From: Symbiodinium natans
Taxonomy: Eukaryota; Sar; Dinophyceae; Suessiales; Symbiodiniaceae
Assembly (NCBI GenBank): GCA_905221605.1
Contig: CAJNDS010000488.1
Span: 62,001-126,000, forward strand
DNA: 64,000 nt
Reading direction: 5' to 3'
The notes beneath the pieces are model-generated. The model was given only the letters and a program-made list of their open reading frames with translations. It searched no databases and was not told the origin of the DNA. Below are positions 11,751 to 24,151 of the stretch, piece by piece (the first letter of the stretch is position 1; each line of letters starts with the position of its first letter). A program made the position numbers and the translations under genes.

Positions 11751-14700
11751 GAATTCATCTCCCATCTTGCAGCTTAGCAGCAGTGTCCTTCCGAACACTC
11801 CTCTCCTCCATGAGACCTGGTTGCAGAGTTGTACGTGTTCAGGGACTTGATCCATGCAACACCCAGTCCTAAAACCCCAATTTCCGCACCACCTACAATT
11901 CAAACCCCTAAAGAATTCCAACGTTTAATTCTCGAAGCTTTGGCTCAGGTGCGGAAGCACTCTTGCGAGAGCTGCCAGTGACTGGAGCGACCCAGGGTGC
12001 TGATGCTGACCTCATGCGCTTCGGCGGTAGAACCATGCAGAGCCGTGGTGCTGCGCGTTTTCTTCAGCGGTGGGAGGGGCGTTTGATTGGCTTGTTGGTT
12101 GAGGCCTTGCAGAGCTGCCGCGCGCGCACAGGGAACTCACATCTTCCACGGCAATGTGTTTGCAGCTGGGCCAGAGTCCAAAGCCCAAAAGGGTCTAGCA
12201 TTCAACCTTTCAACCCTCAACCGCATGCCGGCAGGATGCATTGTAGTGCTGAACGTTGGGCTCCAGCTTCTCATCCAACATAGTCTGAAGCATGGCGACC
12301 TTTCTGACTGGTTATGGCTTGGGGGATTTTCAAAGCGGCCTACACAAACCTTTTGCAACCTTCGAAAAGCCTTTAGAAGCTGGGCGGCGACACCCTCGCC
12401 GTGCTGCCGCTTGAGTGCCGTGGTCGCCTGAGCGTAAGCTTGCTGTATACGGTTTTCATTTGAATCCTTGCGTTTTGTGATTGCTGAATGCCTGAAAGAG
12501 GCGACGGCAATCGCTCAATCGCTCACACGTTTGCAGGCGTCGCTGTAAGGGTCCAGGGCTCCAGGCCCGCTGCTGCTAGGCTTCTTTGCAATGCAGGGGC
12601 AGAAGGCTCTCCTCTAAACCTTGCAACCAGCGCATTGCGCGTGTCCCACCTTGCGCGGGTCCGAGGCTGAGCTGGAGAGCCTTAGCCATGTCCGGCAGCC
12701 TAACAAGAACCACCTTTTGGGAATTTGTTTTTGCAACAGAGCATGAAGGGGGGAAGGAGTAGCAGTGAGTAGCAGCCTACATCCTCGCACATTCTCAATC
12801 TGATTTCCGGACTTCTCCCATTTCGAAACTGACCCGCAGGTGCATGTAAAAACATTGTTCTGATTGGCTACCTCCTCCCGCCCACCTGGCGTGCACTGCG
12901 CGGGAGACTGCACCCATGGAGGATGCGGCTGGACATGAGGCAAGGATTCGGGCACTGCTCAGCTGGAAAAGTTATTGGATACGCGCTGAGGGTTTTGGGA
13001 TTGCAAAAGAGGTTGCGGGGATGGGCATGTGTCCGTAGGAGGCTTGCCGCAATGATTACTGGTCTTCGGCTTCGAGTATAGTGCAGGTGTGACTGTGTTA
13101 GCTCTCGCAACTTGACAAACCCAGCAAACATACTAACTTCATGCTGGCTTCGTGCTGGCTTCGTGCCTCACTCAACTGGACCGAGAGTGAAAGTTCAGGC
13201 CCTGGGTTTTGGTGTGGATAACAAGGCTGAGGCTCCGCTCTCTTCGTGTGTCAGGCCTCAAATCCGAAACTCAAGCCTCGGCAAGCTGAAGCCACGAAAG
13301 GCCCATGAAAGGTCCCCTTAACCGTCTGAGAACCCTGAGACCGAGTCAGACCCAAACTCGCTTTCACGATCAACTCCTGGGTCTCGCAGATCTCGCTTGC
13401 CGACTTTGGGCTCAGCAACGTCTCCTGCGAAGGGCCATCGTGATTTCAACTTGCGGACACTCAGGAGCCTCAGCATCTTGCAGCTTTTATGCACCTTCTA
13501 CTCCTCAGTCGGCTTAGAGGTTCAATCCAGCCCTCGATCTGACCCCACCCCAAAGCCCCAGACCTTCTGGCCCTGAAAAATCATTCGGCGAAGAACCTCT
13601 AACCCTCGACCTGGGCCTCCTCGATGCTGGCCCTAGATTTGTGTAACAATGACCGAAGCTGAGGTCTCAGGTGCCAGCCTGAAAGCTGAGTTGAGGCTTC
13701 AAAAGCCGTCGAAAAGAGACAGCACGATTCGTGCCTACCTGGGACGCCCGCGGGTGCGGTTTAGGGTTCAGGTGGCAACACGATACATGATGCAACAAGG
13801 CCTTGCATCGAAAACAGGTTTGGAGGGCCGCGGCTTGAAGCTGAGAGATGTGAGAGTTGACAGATGATGACACATGTTGACAGGGAACAGGCTCGAATTT
13901 CAGCTCTTGAGTCTTCTCTTTCGGGCAAGGACTTCATTGGGCATTGCTGGCTAAATCTGCGAAGTAGAGGTGCTTCATAGCCATCCTGCTGTAGACGTTT
14001 CAGTATCGGATTTCGGGGTTGTATGCAGGATGCGTGCAAGCTGCAAGCCTGAACCTGACCCGATTCGACTTGAACAAGTACCTGTGGCACCCCTGAAGAC
14101 CTTAAGAGCCCGTGCACCACACAATGTAGAATCTCCAACGCTGTTCCTGTTCGCGGCTGGAACTTGCTGCTCCAAGAACCCGCCCGGGCGCATCGTCAGA
14201 GCCGAGGACCGCGGCAGTGAGCTCCGGCGGCTGCGCAGGTTTTTTGAACAAGATTTGCCCTACTTATCCCTACTTTGAACCATCTTTCCATCCTTAGGGA
14301 GGCTCTCTACAATCCTGAAGGCTCAAAGCCAACAGCTGATTCATGGTTCCCACTGGCATGCATGCATCGCAAAACCTGCCCTGGGAACGGAACAGAAGGT
14401 ATCAGAAGTGACCCTTTACAATCTACTCGCAGCTCTATGGAACCTCACATCCACGAGCCCCTTAAAAAGTTAAAACATGCCACATCAAGTCGGCAACCCC
14501 TCCGCAACATATTTCTTCAATTCTTCTGCGCCATCCTAAACAGTCAATGCCGCAGCACAAACACAGAAACGGCCAACAACAAAAAACAATCTGATCTGGA
14601 GATCTTCGGAGGCCTAAACCCTAAACCCGATGACCCGGCAATGGACTTAAACTCAAGCGGTGATACTGGATGCAAATACTGCAATCTTCATCGTCGTTCT

Positions 14701-15180
14701 TCTGTTCCTAGCCGTGTTCAGAGCAGCATAATAAGAATCTATGAAATGCGCACGCGAGGACCACAAGCTCCGCCCTTGAAGCTTTCAGTAACCCACATGG
14801 CCACAAGGCCGCATGGCATCGCACGGCATTGCACTCTCACACCTGACAACACAGGATACGGCCTTCGACCAGAAACACCGAACCTGAACCCCTAGAAGCC
14901 CCAAAGCCGCTGAAGAGTTAAACCCAGAGAAAGCCTCCACGCGTGTCCAGCCCTCCGCTTCGTATTTGGGCGCTTCGAGGACGCGGCCGCGGGACTTAAA
15001 AGCCTCGGGACCTGACATTTCCATGAGCCGAGGGCTCAAGGGCTTTGAGAGTTCGGGGAGCCAACCAGTCACCAAGAACAATGCTTGTGGGGACGTCCAT
15101 GACCCGATTAACCCTCACCTGGACCAAGTCATCTCCACCAGATCTGCAGATTCAAACGCTGACACACACTCCCACACACT
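11751..15180. other. No supported gene
   Basis: The longest frame is a 206-codon plus-strand frame (14275-14895) with no recognisable motif and an irregular composition, which I do not call. A two-unit CCTAAACCCTAAACCC stretch near 14618 resembles the TTTAGGG telomere repeat but is too short to mean anything. Confidence 0.4.
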
Positions 15181-15255
15181 CAGACAGACACAGACAGACA
15201 CAGACAGACACAGACAGACACAAACAGACACATACACACACAGACAGACACAGGC

Positions 15256-15308
<53 letters not shown>

Positions 15309-15311
15309 CGC
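15181..15311. repeat. (CAGA)n-type microsatellite
   Basis: Alternating CAGACA and CAGA units, becoming a pure CAGA run near 15254-15300. Open frames across it are repeat artefacts. Confidence 0.95.
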
Positions 15312-18300
15312 ACACTCACTCACTTACGCGTTGATGGGTGCTAGGGGGTGGTGCATGACTACAAAATGGAAATGGTCTCCGCTAACGTAATCTCCCCGCC
15401 CACACGCCCACACCCCCCCCAACCCCCCAACCCCCCTCCCCCAAACAAAAAAGAAAGCAAAAAACGATGCAGGGCACGGCCTCCCCAGGTGTGGCTCAGG
15501 CAGCCGCTCCTGCGGTGGATGGGGTCAAGGGAACGTGGCGACCTTGGGCTTTACAACAAAGCATGAAGTGTTTTCACCGAAAGAAGGATTCATAATCTTG
15601 GTTGTCCTAAAATTCAAAAAACAACTGTTTGGATTGCTTGGGGTTCGGGCCTTCTGGGGCTTAGATCACAGTGTTGGGGGTTGGGTGCATGATGCGGTCG
15701 ACCTACTAGGGAGGAGGGGAAGCTAAACGGAGTTTAAAAGGGCAGCCACGTTCCGTCCTTCTCATCAAAACCTGTGCTTTGAGTGGCTGCCTTCTGCCTT
15801 TCCTGATTATCTTCGTCCTGCCTTGTTTTCACGTTTGAGTCTTCGTGTTGAGGAAGACAATACCAAATCCCCTTTCGCCATGTTCGTGAAATGGAAACAA
15901 GACAATGATTATCAGAGGGGGTGCCGTTGGCTAAGTCGAGAAAAAGAACGAGTTTAGAGAAACGTCTTCCGAAGAGGGGGGGAGCTGTTAGCGAAATCGA
16001 AACTAGGCAATGAGTTTAAGTGGCGGGGGAGGGAGAAGCTAAATTGAAAACAATAGGATGTTGTTCAGAACTTGGTTTTTCATGTTTTTCGAGCATCGCA
16101 CGGGAGATGCGCCAGTCCTGTCCGAGTCAGCAGGTCCAACGAGCAAATACTCCAGCACACCTCACATGGGGAGGTTATGTGAAGCAGTATTATGACCCCG
16201 CGTGACTCACGAGTTTGGCACCTCAAGCCGCCGGCGCGGCCCTTGTCTACGTGTCAACTTCACCGGCCCGTAAATATGCCCATGGTTTCGGAGGCGACTT
16301 GAAGCCCTTATAACACACTTAAATCTTTCTTAAGCCCTGCTGGTACCTTCCTGAGCCTGTGGCTGCTAGCCCGTCGGAAGTGGAGAGACCAATCGACTTC
16401 TGGTGGCATGCAAACCTGGCAGAAGTTGCTGTAGGAATTGGGAGCAAGTCAAGCTTGGTGGCGCCCTGACGTGTTCCATCTGAGTCTGGAAGTCTCAGCG
16501 CAGGGCGCAGATCACCAACCTCGGAGCATAGGCCTGCGACAAGGAACACGGTTCAGACAAACCACTTATCGGAGAGTCTTTGGACCACTAACCGAATCAT
16601 GGAAGCAAGCGAACCTTCAAGCTCTGCACCAGGATGTTGCACATGTAACATGTAAAAACCTCTCAAAGAGCTAAGCCCTTACATGGGGAGGGGGTACCAC
16701 AGCTTCTTTTCGCCTTGCTTAGCTGGCCTTCCCAAACAAGCGATGATTGCTGCCCCCCCCTCCCCCTACCCCTGCCCTGCTCCCCCCCCCCTCCCCCTTC
16801 CTAACCCCCTCCTACCCACCTCAAAAACCTCGGAGTGGGACCCCCCAACCGCGTTGATAGAAGCCCCCGTGTGCGCCAGTGGTTTCGCTGCCTCCAAGGC
16901 CTCCGGCAGAGTATACCCGGCCTGCTTTGCTTGAGCATCCAGGATGTCCAGGACTTAGGAAGATATGGTGGTGGATCAAAATACCCGTTCCCAAATAAAC
17001 CGTTTGTTCCCCTTATAAACCCATTGGAAGCTTAAACATCTCCATACATCTCCCCAAGATCAACCCCCATACTTGAGAAAGCCGAGGCGGAGCTAGCCGA
17101 AATCCGACAACAAAAAACTGATTCCTGTATCCGACAACAAAAACAAACGGTTGATCCCGCCAATCCTGTGATTGCATTAATATCTCGCAGCTTTGCGGAC
17201 CTTGTCCCTACTATTCCCTACTCAAACAAGACTACACTCAATCCTAACTCCGTCAGCTTTCGTGATCTGCTCTCCGCACGGAGTGAAGTTATCAACCTCA
17301 GAAATGGCAGCCTTTGGTGCTTTGGCGGCAAGTGCTTGGCATGGTTCACGTTCGGCTTCCTACCGCGAAGTTCCAAACCGAGTTCAGATGGGCATCTAAA
17401 ACTCTTAGACTCTTAGACCATAAACGGCCAACATCAGCGCCCGCCTCCGCTGGCAGGAACTGCTCCTGCGCCGCGGCAGTCAAGGGTTAGAAAAGTTAGG
17501 TCAGGTCTCCAGGGCTTGAAGTGCTTGCGTTTCATCTTGTTGAATCCCTTGTGGCCTCTGAGTTAGCTACGCGGCTGGGTGAGCTCCGAAACCACGGCAT
17601 ATGTTCCGCATTCAACGTCTGTTTGTTTCCTCCTCGGGACGGTGCAAAACACGAAACAGTGCGTGTTCAGGCTAGGAACACTGCAAGCACTTCTCCCTTC
17701 CTTGTGAAAGTCGGTGCTCTCGATTCTTGATTGCTACCTGGGAGTTGCATTCTGCATGACTTGTTCCTTCCTTTGCCCGCATCAACATGTGATGCTTGCC
17801 TTTTTGGCTGTGGAAGTTACGTGCCTTTGCCTTCATGATTGTGTGAGTTGCAGACAAGTCTTCTGCTAGAATAGTTTGGGGCTGCAAGAAAGGTAGTGGC
17901 ATGGAAAGCCTACTCAAGCTAAGCAGCGGCGTTGCAAGGCTATGAGGGATCAACAGCCTCGAACAACCCCAGAAATTCTGAGATGCGCCTCATTGTGCTT
18001 CCTTCTTTTAGGCTTTTGGCACTTGTTCGCCCCATGAATGCCCTATCCCCACCCATCTAAGCCATCTAAATTCCCAAAGACCATCTGAACCAAAAGCTAC
18101 GGACAGGAACCGTCCAAAAACAGACCCCTCCTCCCTCGAAGGTGGCGGCGGCCAGCGAGCAGGCCTCAATGCTACGAATGAGGGCTCTGATGAAGTCTGG
18201 CTGGCTGGGGACAGTTTTGCTTCATCCTCGCTTTCAGTGCACCTCCTGTAATTTTAACGCATGGACCGCCACCTTCTTGGAAGACCAATCGCTTACCATA

Positions 18301-19320
18301 GGAGTTTGTCTTGAAGCGAGCGGCAGATTTGAATGCAAAGACAACTTTACGGTAACTTTCTACTTCCGTCAGCCGCAAAGGCGAGCTCAAAAATAGCACG
18401 ACAGGGGTCATGCAAGGCACTACGCTCGGCTTGCCCAAGCCGCAGGTTAAACAACCATGGTGCAAGACACATCAATAACGACGGCTCGAAATCACGCATA
18501 AAGCTGCGAGAAAGATGACGCGGAGTCAAGCATATATAAACACAAGTACAAGCAATATCGTGGCGACGTAGATTGCGCCCGGCTCTGCTGTGGTGCGAGA
18601 ACTAGCCACTGAACTATGGTAGTGAGCTACTGCGCACATCTTGCCTGAACGTCGTAAAGATGGACAGATCAGTATTATCTTGGCCGCGGCTGAGGGCGAG
18701 CAACATCCGATCTTGGATGACCTGAGCGGGTGCGAACGGAATCGGTGGCCCTTTTGAAAAAACCCTGAGCCCAATCACGAGGCTGTTTCATGGTACTTCA
18801 GGCTGAGTCTCGTTCAAAGGCATCCTCAAAGCTTCATTTTTAGCCCTAGGCCCGTGGCGCTCTGGAACAATTGCCGCCACCTGAGCTGGAGCTCAGGGTG
18901 TTAACTGGTTCTGGCATTCAGGACTTCGGAGCTTGGCGGTTCGGTTCGGCCGGGTTTGAGATCCTGCGGAGGTTCTCCGCTGCTTGGAGCCATGAGATGC
19001 CATGAGGCTGTCAGGGTTGGAACTGACCTCTTCGTAACAGCTCGCACAGCTTGGCAAACCGCTTCACAGGGATGCCTGCTGACATGACTCTTTCTCTGAG
19101 GGTTCAGTTCAAAATAGGTCTGCAATGTCTGCAGTTTTCGCAAGTGGACGTGAGAAAGCCCATCCTTGGTTCTGCACACGCAGGTCCTCCCGTCGGAACA
19201 CCTGCCAGTCGGAAGTGCAGAGCGTCGAAGGTTTTTTGGTTTTCTCTGTCAGGTGCCGGGTGGCCACATGCGAGCCCAAACCCTGATTACAAGCTGGCTT
19301 TTGCACACACACACACAAAC
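15312..19320. other. No supported gene
   Basis: Short frames only. C-rich tracts occur at about 15410-15445 and 16755-16800. Confidence 0.4.
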
Positions 19321-19324
19321 CTGC

Positions 19325-19536
19325 CCACCACCACCACCACCAGCACCACCAGCACCACCAGCACCACCAGCACCACCAGCACCACCAGCACCACCAGCAC
19401 CACCGGCACCACCAGCACCACCAGCACCACCAGCACCACCAGCACCACCAGCACCACCAGCACCACCAGCACCACCAGCACCACCAGCACCACCGCCGCC
19501 GCCGCCGCCACCACCACCACCACCACCACCACCTTT
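19325..19536. repeat. 9-bp minisatellite (GCACCACCA)n plus (CAC)n
   Basis: About 17 nearly identical GCACCACCA units, ending in a short (CCG)n and (CAC)n run. Because the unit is a multiple of three, frames on both strands stay open (Pro/Ala, Thr/Ser, Gly/Ala and Trp/Cys repeats). None has a convincing flank. Confidence 0.95.
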
Positions 19537-21649
19537 TTGACGAAACTGCTTCTGGCATTTTCGATCCTGCATCCAAGCCACGACGCCTGCTGGGCCCCTT
19601 TGGAAGCCTAATTCTTGTTGAGAGTTTAACAGGGCCTGCCCGACAAGTGGCATTGTTAGATGTATAATGTCTCGCTGCGTAGTCAAGACAGCAGGCCAGA
19701 CAGTATTCAGGTCACTGTCAGGGAAGCTCAGGCGTGCAACTGTGGCCAGGGAGGCTTAGGCGGGCAACTGTACCAAAGTGGTTAATAAGCAGGCCATGGA
19801 AGCTCCGGCAGACAACTGTGCAGAATGTTGCCTTCATACGCAGGATGGGGAGGCTCAGGCGGGCAGCTGTCCCGAATGTTGCTTTAAGGGGTGTGATACA
19901 CCTGTTGACGTGGGCTGCTGGCGGGGCCTGGAGCCAAGGCCACTGGCCCACTGATTTAGTCCCACGATCAGAAGGGTTCGAAGCTCAAGGGCGATTGGCT
20001 GCTGCTAGGCTTTGGCTGCACAAGTTTCATCTCACTGTTTTTTTATAAGGAGGATCGAAAGGCTTCACGGTTGCAATGGTCTGCGCTTCAAGCCCCATCT
20101 CGGTGGTCACAAGGGATTCCCAGGAAAGGTTTCACTGCTGGCGGGTCCGACTCGGCGAGGTACTCCAATAAAGTTAAGAAGTTATGTGGACTTTCTAAAT
20201 TGAAGTTCAGGAACTCTTCTTTTCAGGTTTCATTTACAACAGCGAAAAGCGATCAAGCCCAAAACTTCAGCATTTCAGATGTTTCGGGGGCAGGGTGGGG
20301 ATGCTCGAAATGGCAATTCTGTAGCCTTTTGGGTACGAGTCTAAGGATCCATAGAGTCACCACCGTAGTTTCAAAGCCTCGGCTGCGAATGGCTAAACAG
20401 CCCTGGACTAGGCATGACTCCAACACCCTTGGCCCGGCCTTCTGGAGGATGAAATGCAGATAGTGGCCTCAGAAACCGAGACACATCTGCGATTGCTCAT
20501 GTGAGATGGAAATCGAAACAGGACTTCGTTTGGTGTTGCTTGCCCGGAAACCTTTTGACGTACCCACGGCGTAGCTCCTGAGACCGCCAAGGTTAGATGC
20601 AAAAAAAAGCTAGCGAATGCGTTTGCTAAGCTTGCGGCAAACGGTTCAGGATCACAAAACCCTGGCCATGTCTCGGCCTTGAATCTGGGGCCTGGACGAA
20701 GTCGCGAAGCCCCGCTCCCCACCTTTCCGGTTTACGATCGAAGCTGAAGGCCTACCGGTTGGGCTTAAGAGTTTTGAGAGCAGCAAGCGTCTACAGCTTT
20801 GCAGTCGAAATGTCGTTGTTGTTGTGCATCACTGCGTACCTGGCATGCACATGTCTCATGCAATGTGCTACTAAGATCAGGTGCGCTTCCATTTAGGTCC
20901 CACGCAACGACCTTGCACGGCTCATGGAAAGCTGTGTCACGTCGTTGTATGCATCATGCGTCCACACTCCATCAAGCTCTGCCAAAAACGCAGACTGAAC
21001 CTTATGAGCTCAAAAGGAGCAGGGTATTTCCAAAGCCTACAATCATTTGTCAAGTCCTCGGTGACCAAACCACGTAGTCATAGCACAAACACCGCAGTGG
21101 GCTTGCAGCCCACCCAAAAACCAAACCAGAACAAGTTGGGGACGCGGCGCACAGAATCCGAAACGGCGAAACCTTGAGCAAGTCTCAAGGAAGCTCACGC
21201 ATCTCTTGCAAACTTGTTGACGCAGTTGTAAGGGGATCCTGTATCTCGAAGAGATGAGAGTGAGATATTGAAAGCCATTCGCGCGGCGCGCTGCTTTTGA
21301 AGGAAAGCGTGTTGCCCCCTCCACCACTCCACTTGCAAACCGATTGACATAGATACAACGAAGAACGAAGGTATCAGTTGCAGTGGGGCGGCGGGGGGAG
21401 GGTTGGCCGGCGGGGGGGTGGGAGTGGCGCGGGGGAGTGAGGGTGTTGGGGGCACCCCCTGCATTGAAAACCCAATGTCGAAAACTCAATGATGCGAAGC
21501 AAACACGACTTAAGGGCAGATGGCGCAACCGCCCCATTTGACCGCACATGGCTTCAGGCAGGCACGTCAAACAGTGTCACCCCGGACCACTGAAGCCATA
21601 TGAATTTTGGTTTGAAGGGGTCGCCCAGTTCGGCCATCAGACAAGCATC

Positions 21650-21850
21650 AAGTCCGGTCGACCGGATGAACCAGGACTCCTAACTGAGGAGCTCATAAGT
21701 CATCGGCTGAATCGCTGCTTGTCTCTCTGATTCTGACTCTGACATACTCTGAACGCATCAAACATCAGGTCCGATGGAGTCGATCGTGCAGGACTCCCAT
21801 CTAGGAGTCCTGCATCATCGGCTCAATCGCTTCTTGTCTCTCTGACTCTC
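21650..21850 (+). repeat. Two-copy tandem duplication (about 117-bp period) with a hairpin
   Basis: The segment from GTCCGGTCGACCGGATG through ATCGCTGCTTGTCTCTCTGA repeats about 117 bp later as GTCCGATGGAGTCGATCG … ATCGCTTCTTGTCTCTCTGA. The second copy contains a perfect 11-bp hairpin at 21787-21814 (TGCAGGACTCC, six-base loop, GGAGTCCTGCA); the first copy carries a decayed version. Confidence 0.7.
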
Positions 21851-23921
21851 TTGGGTTAGGCCTGGTCTTGACACAAAGACGGCTATGGGGAGCGTGCCAG
21901 TTTTGCCATATTATAATGAATATCCCGAACAACTGTCCTTGGATTCTTTTCAGGACCTCCCGCTTCATCCAGGAAAGTGCAAAAACGCGATTGCATGAGG
22001 GCGAAAATTCATCGAGGTTGGAGACGGGTTTGTTCACAAGGGGGCTCGATTGCAGCCCCTATTGCCCAGCCCATTTTACATTCGGATTGCGAGAACAACC
22101 CACCGAGCCCACCTCGACTGGCAGGGCCCCAGGCAAGGCATCAATTTGCTGAAGCCCTAACTCCGGAGTCTTTTCTGAAAAGCTCCACTGAGCTAGTTCA
22201 CTTGTTCCTTCAAGTTCAAGTTGTGGAGTTTCTGCACTGGCTCAAACTTTAAACTTAGACACGGCTTCAGACACGTGAGCTGGTAGAGAACTTCGAATCC
22301 GGAACTGACCACTTTAATTAGAACCTCAGAGGGTGGCATCGCTGCTGCTTCTGCCAGCATGCGCTGCGGCGCGGAGAGCCTGGCCGACAGAGGGGCTGCA
22401 AACCATCAGGGCTTAACAAGGCTACGAGAGGTTAAGCAGTTAAGCAGCCAGTGGGTTTCGATGGTCTCGATTTACATCTTCGCTCCTTGCGTATGGTGGC
22501 TCTTGTGACCCTCGAAACATTAACTTGCCGATTCAGCATCTCCAGCCAGTGCCAAGGAAGCCTCGGCAGCGTAGCTGCTGATTTGCTGCACGAGCTCGCG
22601 TGACCTTCGAGGTGCCCGCTTTGCTTTTGAGGTTTTATTCCCTTGCCCAAAGACAATCCCCAGGGTTCCTGGTAAGCACTTTTCTTGGGCATTCTCAGCC
22701 TGATCTGTCCAACCCAGTGCTACGAGGTGAGGTCATCAGTATTTAGGTGAGCTCCGCACAAGCCCTGAATGACTCGCGTCTTGTCTAGTCGCTATTTGGT
22801 CAAGTAGATTTTTGACCTGGCTAAAAAGATATTACAAGTGGCTACGGATCATACAACTGATTAAGATCATAACCTCGGACAAAGGACCATAGCACGTGGA
22901 GGACAGGCTGCTCTGCAGGCACCTGGTCGTACCACAGGCGCAACCTGACACTGAGACAGAACGCACAGGTCTGCAAAAAGCAAAAACTTAATGATACTTA
23001 ATGTCATCTTTCAACGCTAGCTTATAACTTATAACCATCGACAATCACATCATCCAGTGTCGCGCTAGGCCCATCAGGCTCTTGAAGGATCAGCAGGCGC
23101 TGAATCACTCATGCTTACGCCGGTCATGGCTAGACAAAGGTCGAGGATAGTGCCCAACCTCACACATCGACCAAATCGCAACCTTTCCTGCCAAATACTC
23201 TCTGAAACCAATTGGCCGTGCCCCGCCGCGCCCTGCTTGTAGGCCCCAAATTGCAAAAAAAAACGGCTAAAACGACGAAAACCTGGACCTGGCTCAACTC
23301 CTTGGGACCCTTGGGATCGCACAGAAACTCCTCCTCTTGATGCAGATCCGAGAGCATGCACCCGAATGGCCTTTGACGCAGAGCCGATGTACTGGTTTGC
23401 CGGCTGTCTCCCCAAAAGCACGGCTTCAAAAGCTTTCTCTTCAAGCGTCTTTAGCATTCACATCAACACGGGAATGGTTTTGCACGAAAATCAACTAGCT
23501 TGTGGGCATGTTCACGCTGAAGAACCGCCGGAATCTGAACCGTGGGAGAAGCAAGTCCTCTTCATCGTTATGACCAGACGCTGTCCCCTACGTGGTCGCC
23601 AAATATGCAAGAAGCTATTCAAGGCCGCGGTGACTCAGAAAAGATTCCGGCAAACCAAGGACGATGAGGGTTAAGGGTATAAGGCCTGCTTCATTATTCC
23701 AGCGGGAATTCAAGAAAAATACTTGTCACATACCTCATCCCCCCCAACCAAAAAACACTGACTTGCCTACATCCAGCAGACTTAAGCCTAGGAAAACTTG
23801 CGTCCTATGTCTAGGCACGAGGCACGGAAACCCCATGACAACATCGACTCCTTACAGGCTGCAGGATTCGTATGGAAGCATGAAGCATCTCTTAACCAGG
23901 TAAGCCCTACACATAGACGCC

Positions 23922-24006
23922 GTCAACAACTTCAATCACATCTCTTCTTTCTTGGGGCGACGCAGTCAACAACTCAACCACATCCCTTCTTTCTTGGGGC
24001 GACTTC
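23922..24006 (+). repeat. 43-bp direct tandem duplication
   Basis: Two adjacent copies of GTCAACAACTTCAATCACAT… ending CTTCTTTCTTGGGGCGAC, with a few mismatches. Confidence 0.75.
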
Positions 24007-24124
24007 TTAAAAGCACGCCACTGGCACAGTTTAGGGCTCAAATGCGTGCCTGCAAGCAGAAAAGGCACGACTGCCGACCTAAACTATATAGCCTCACCAC
24101 CATCCGAAATCCCAAAGATACAGA

Positions 24125-24151
24125 GTCTCTATATATATATATATATATAAG
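24125..24151. repeat. (TA)n microsatellite
   Basis: Uninterrupted TA run of about 11 units. Confidence 0.9.

Noticed and set aside
11936-11952. TTTGGCTCA match resembling the 3' part of the dinoflagellate spliced leader
   Set aside because: Too short and not followed by a convincing reading frame.
14612-14630. Interstitial telomere-like CCCTAAA repeats
   Set aside because: Only two units; similar single units elsewhere are expected by chance.
14275-14895. 206-codon plus-strand open frame
   Set aside because: Irregular composition, no motif, no start context or splice support.
19109-19686. Gly/Ala, Pro/Ala and Trp/Cys repeat frames on both strands
   Set aside because: The 9-bp minisatellite keeps every frame open; no conserved flank or start.
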